A stretch of 6,755 nt of DNA from CAZFAI01 sp964516555. Lineage in GTDB: Bacteria; Patescibacteriota; Microgenomatia; UBA12405. This document shows positions 5,163 through 6,755 of the stretch, one piece after another. The translations under genes were made by a program, and so were the position numbers. The notes under the pieces are model-generated. The model did not search any database. It worked only from the letters and a program-made list of their open reading frames with translations, and was not told the DNA's origin. The stretch's first letter is position 1; every line of letters begins with the position of its first letter. The stretch lies in NCBI GenBank assembly GCA_964516555.1, contig CAZFAI010000039.1, forward strand, positions 1-6,755, read 5' to 3'.

Positions 5163-5188
5163 TTTGGGTTTTGTTTGGTAGTTTGATG

Positions 5189-5194
5189 TAAAAT
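5189..5194 (+). promoter_or_regulatory. TAAAAT box six bases before the ruvB start
   Basis: TAAAAT is followed by AGAAAA and the ATG at 5201. It sits in a 38-bp gap and fits a -10 element giving a leaderless ruvB mRNA. There is no Shine-Dalgarno sequence; the AGAAAA spacer is only purine-rich. Confidence 0.52.
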
Positions 5195-5200
5195 AGAAAA

Positions 5201-6163
5201 ATGAGTGATTCCAGTTTAGATCCGAAGCCAAAGAAAGAAGATAAGATTATCGAGAAAAGCTTGAGGCCGCAGAGTTTGGCAGAGTTTATTGGCCAGGAGA
5301 AATTAAAAGAACAAATGGGAATTTTTTTGGAGGCTGCAAAGTCACGGGCTGAGCCTTTGGATCATATTTTATTTTATGGTCCGCCGGGGTTGGGGAAGAC
5401 GACATTGTCGTTTTTAATGGCTAAGGAAATGGGGTCAAATATCAAGATAACGTCGGGTCCGGCGATGACACGGGCGGGAGATTTGGCGGCGATATTGTCG
5501 GGTCTGAAAAAGGGAGATTTTTTGTTTATTGATGAAATTCACCGGATGAACAAGCTAGTTGAGGAAACTTTGTACAGCGCCATGGAGGATTTTGCTTTGG
5601 ATATTGTGCTGGGGAAAGGTCCTTCAGCCAAGACGGTAAGGTTAAATTTACAAAAGTTTACAATAGTGGGAGCAACTACCCGAATTGGACTAATTTCGGG
5701 ACCAATGAGGGATAGGTTTGGCTATGTTCAACAGTTGGACTTTTATGACGAGGTGAGTTTGCGGGAAATTGTTGAGAGAACGGCGGAGGTTTTGGGGGTA
5801 AGAATAGAGAGGGAAGCTGCCAGGGAAATTGCAAAGAGATCGAGGGGTACACCTAGGGTGGCCAACAGGTTGCTAAGAAGGGTACGGGATTATGCCCAGG
5901 TGAATAATGACGGGTTGATTACTATAAACGAAGCCGAAACGGCTTTAAAGATGTTGGGAGTGGATGAAATGGGGTTGTCTGATGCTGATAGGAAGTATTT
6001 GGAAGTGATCAGGAGTCATTATGACGGTGGTCCGGTGGGGGTGGAGAATTTAGCAGCGGCGTTAACTGAGGATGTGGGGACGATTACGGAAGTATATGAA
6101 CCATTTTTGATGAAGAAGGGATTGATAAAAAGGACGCCCAGGGGTAGGGTTTTGGTTGCTTGA
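5201..6163 (+). CDS. ruvB: Holliday junction DNA helicase RuvB
   Basis: RuvB is the hexameric AAA+ motor that drives branch migration together with RuvA. The 320-residue product is of normal, slightly short length. Motifs in order: LRPQSLAEFIGQEKLKEQM (21-39), Walker A GPPGLGKTT (60-68), the RuvA-contacting hairpin region around 133-150, Walker B LFIDEIHR (108-115), sensor 1 GATTR (157-161), arginine finger Arg170 in GPMRDRFG, sensor 2 Arg219 in GTPRVANRLLRR, and a C-terminal winged-helix domain (about 255-320) ending RTPRGRVLVA. All catalytic residues are present. The lysine-rich N-terminal 16 residues are variable in the family. It follows ruvA and the Cys-rich gene and is followed after 30 bases by a DUF5663-like gene. 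Confidence 0.97.
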   Translation: MSDSSLDPKPKKEDKIIEKSLRPQSLAEFIGQEKLKEQMGIFLEAAKSRAEPLDHILFYGPPGLGKTTLSFLMAKEMGSNIKITSGPAMTRAGDLAAILSGLKKGDFLFIDEIHRMNKLVEETLYSAMEDFALDIVLGKGPSAKTVRLNLQKFTIVGATTRIGLISGPMRDRFGYVQQLDFYDEVSLREIVERTAEVLGVRIEREAAREIAKRSRGTPRVANRLLRRVRDYAQVNNDGLITINEAETALKMLGVDEMGLSDADRKYLEVIRSHYDGGPVGVENLAAALTEDVGTITEVYEPFLMKKGLIKRTPRGRVLVA

Positions 6164-6193
6164 TTATCGATAGACCGACTGTTAAGCTTTTTT

Positions 6194-6514
6194 ATGAGTA
6201 ATGAAGATAGGGGAGTTTTGGTTGACTTGTCTCAGTTTGTAGATAAACTGATGGAGGAAAAAGACCTGGGCGATATTGATGAAGGGGTACGATTACAAAT
6301 GAGAAAAGATTTGTTGGAGCGGGTAGAAGACCGAATCAATGCCATGGTGATAGAGAAGATCCCGGTTGAGAGGATGGAGGAGTTTGACGATTTGTTGAAT
6401 AAGGGGACGATGGAGGAAGTGGTTAAATTTTGTGCTGAGAATATAAGTGGTCTGGACCAGTTAGTGGCAGCTGAATTGATTGCTTTCAGAGAAAGATATT
6501 TAGAATTAAATTAA
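6194..6514 (+). CDS. DUF5663-like small protein
   Basis: This is a 106-residue, acidic, almost entirely helical protein. It has a LVDLSQFVDKLMEEKDLGDID opening, a DLLERVEDRINAMV helix, a MEEFDDLLNKGTMEEVVKF segment, and a final ISGLDQLVAAELIAFRERYL. This pattern matches what I recall of DUF5663, a family of unknown function frequent in Candidate Phyla Radiation genomes; the assignment is from memory of the pattern, not a search. There are no Cys, membrane segments or catalytic motifs, so a binding or scaffolding role is more likely than an enzymatic one. The start at 6194 is the only ATG that fits, with no Shine-Dalgarno sequence and only a poor TTAAGC at the leaderless position. The next gene begins one base after its stop. 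Confidence 0.78.
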   Translation: MSNEDRGVLVDLSQFVDKLMEEKDLGDIDEGVRLQMRKDLLERVEDRINAMVIEKIPVERMEEFDDLLNKGTMEEVVKFCAENISGLDQLVAAELIAFRERYLELN

Positions 6515-6515
6515 A

Positions 6516-6755
6516 ATGCCTGAGAATACCGGAGAAAATATATCTGCGGGGAACGGATCGAAAATAAAAATTGTGGTTGTGGATGTATCAAGTGCAATAA
6601 AAACAACGGCGGTTGATAGGGCGGAAGAGAATTTAACGGCAGAAGCGGGTCAGTTGAGGGGAGCAAAGGGGTTTCTTGAAAAAGTATGGAAGCATAATAT
6701 TGCCAGAGAATATTACCGCCAGAGAGAAGTGCGAAGGGAAAGAGAGAGAATTTTG
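6516..6755 (+). CDS. N-terminal 80 residues of an unrecognised protein (runs off the window)
   Basis: An ATG at 6516, one base after the TAA of the DUF5663-like gene, opens a frame that stays open to the last base. The visible part has a polar start (MPENTGENISAGNGS), a short strand-like segment (KIKIVVVDV), an acidic helix with AEENLTAEAGQL, and a strongly basic helical stretch (FLEKVWKHNIAREYYRQREV, then RRERERIL). No signal peptide, membrane span or known motif appears in this part. The close spacing implies co-transcription and probable translational coupling with the upstream gene. Codon style matches the neighbours, so the frame is likely real, but the function is unknown. Confidence 0.75.
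   Translation, partial: MPENTGENISAGNGSKIKIVVVDVSSAIKTTAVDRAEENLTAEAGQLRGAKGFLEKVWKHNIAREYYRQREVRRERERIL

Noticed and set aside
5034..5231. Antisense open frame opposite the Cys-rich gene and the ruvB start
   Set aside because: It crosses two sense genes, has a Ser/Pro/Asn-rich shadow composition, and the sense frame has better start and motif support.
1..6755. CRISPR array, tRNA, rRNA, insertion sequence or defence system
   Set aside because: No spaced repeats, cloverleaf-like blocks, transposase motifs or defence-type domains were seen on either strand.

Overview
The window looks like part of a small-genome bacterium of the Candidate Phyla Radiation (Patescibacteria, perhaps Microgenomates). 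This is inferred from the divergent MurB, the DUF5663-like small protein, the compact gene spacing, the low G+C and the purine-rich coding style (AGA/AGG arginine, GGA/GGG glycine). No rRNA or other taxonomic marker is present, so the placement is tentative.

Layout. Bases 2-301 are the 3' end of mreB (cell-shape actin homologue). A possible 36-residue membrane peptide overlaps its stop. An AT-rich stretch without a clear gene (about 409-705) carries direct repeats and a promoter-like pair. Next comes a WecG/TagA/CpsF-type glycosyltransferase (706-1539), then a probably frameshifted small gene (1556-1802) whose stop abuts the stop of the convergent murB (1803-2801, minus strand). murB carries a 76-bp palindrome that accounts almost exactly for about 25 extra residues. 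A divergent 188-bp intergenic region leads to an exported or membrane-anchored metallophosphoesterase (2990-3814), which overlaps ruvC (3811-4281) by ATGA. Then follow ruvA (4341-4913), an unrecognised 79-residue Cys-rich protein (4923-5162), ruvB (5201-6163), a DUF5663-like protein (6194-6514) and the first 80 codons of an unrecognised protein running off the end (6516-6755).

Functionally there are two themes. One is the envelope: MreB, WecG/TagA glycosyltransferase, MurB and the phosphoesterase. The other is Holliday-junction processing: RuvC nuclease, RuvA junction binder and RuvB motor, with a putative metal-binding small protein between ruvA and ruvB.

Two signals stand out. First, five genes (murB, metallophosphoesterase, ruvA, the Cys-rich protein, ruvB) have a TAWAAT hexamer exactly six bases before the ATG. 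That is the geometry expected if transcription starts on the A of the start codon (leaderless mRNA). ruvC, which overlaps its upstream gene, instead has a Shine-Dalgarno sequence. Second, the in-frame palindrome in murB resembles, in behaviour, the protein-coding palindromic elements known from Rickettsia.
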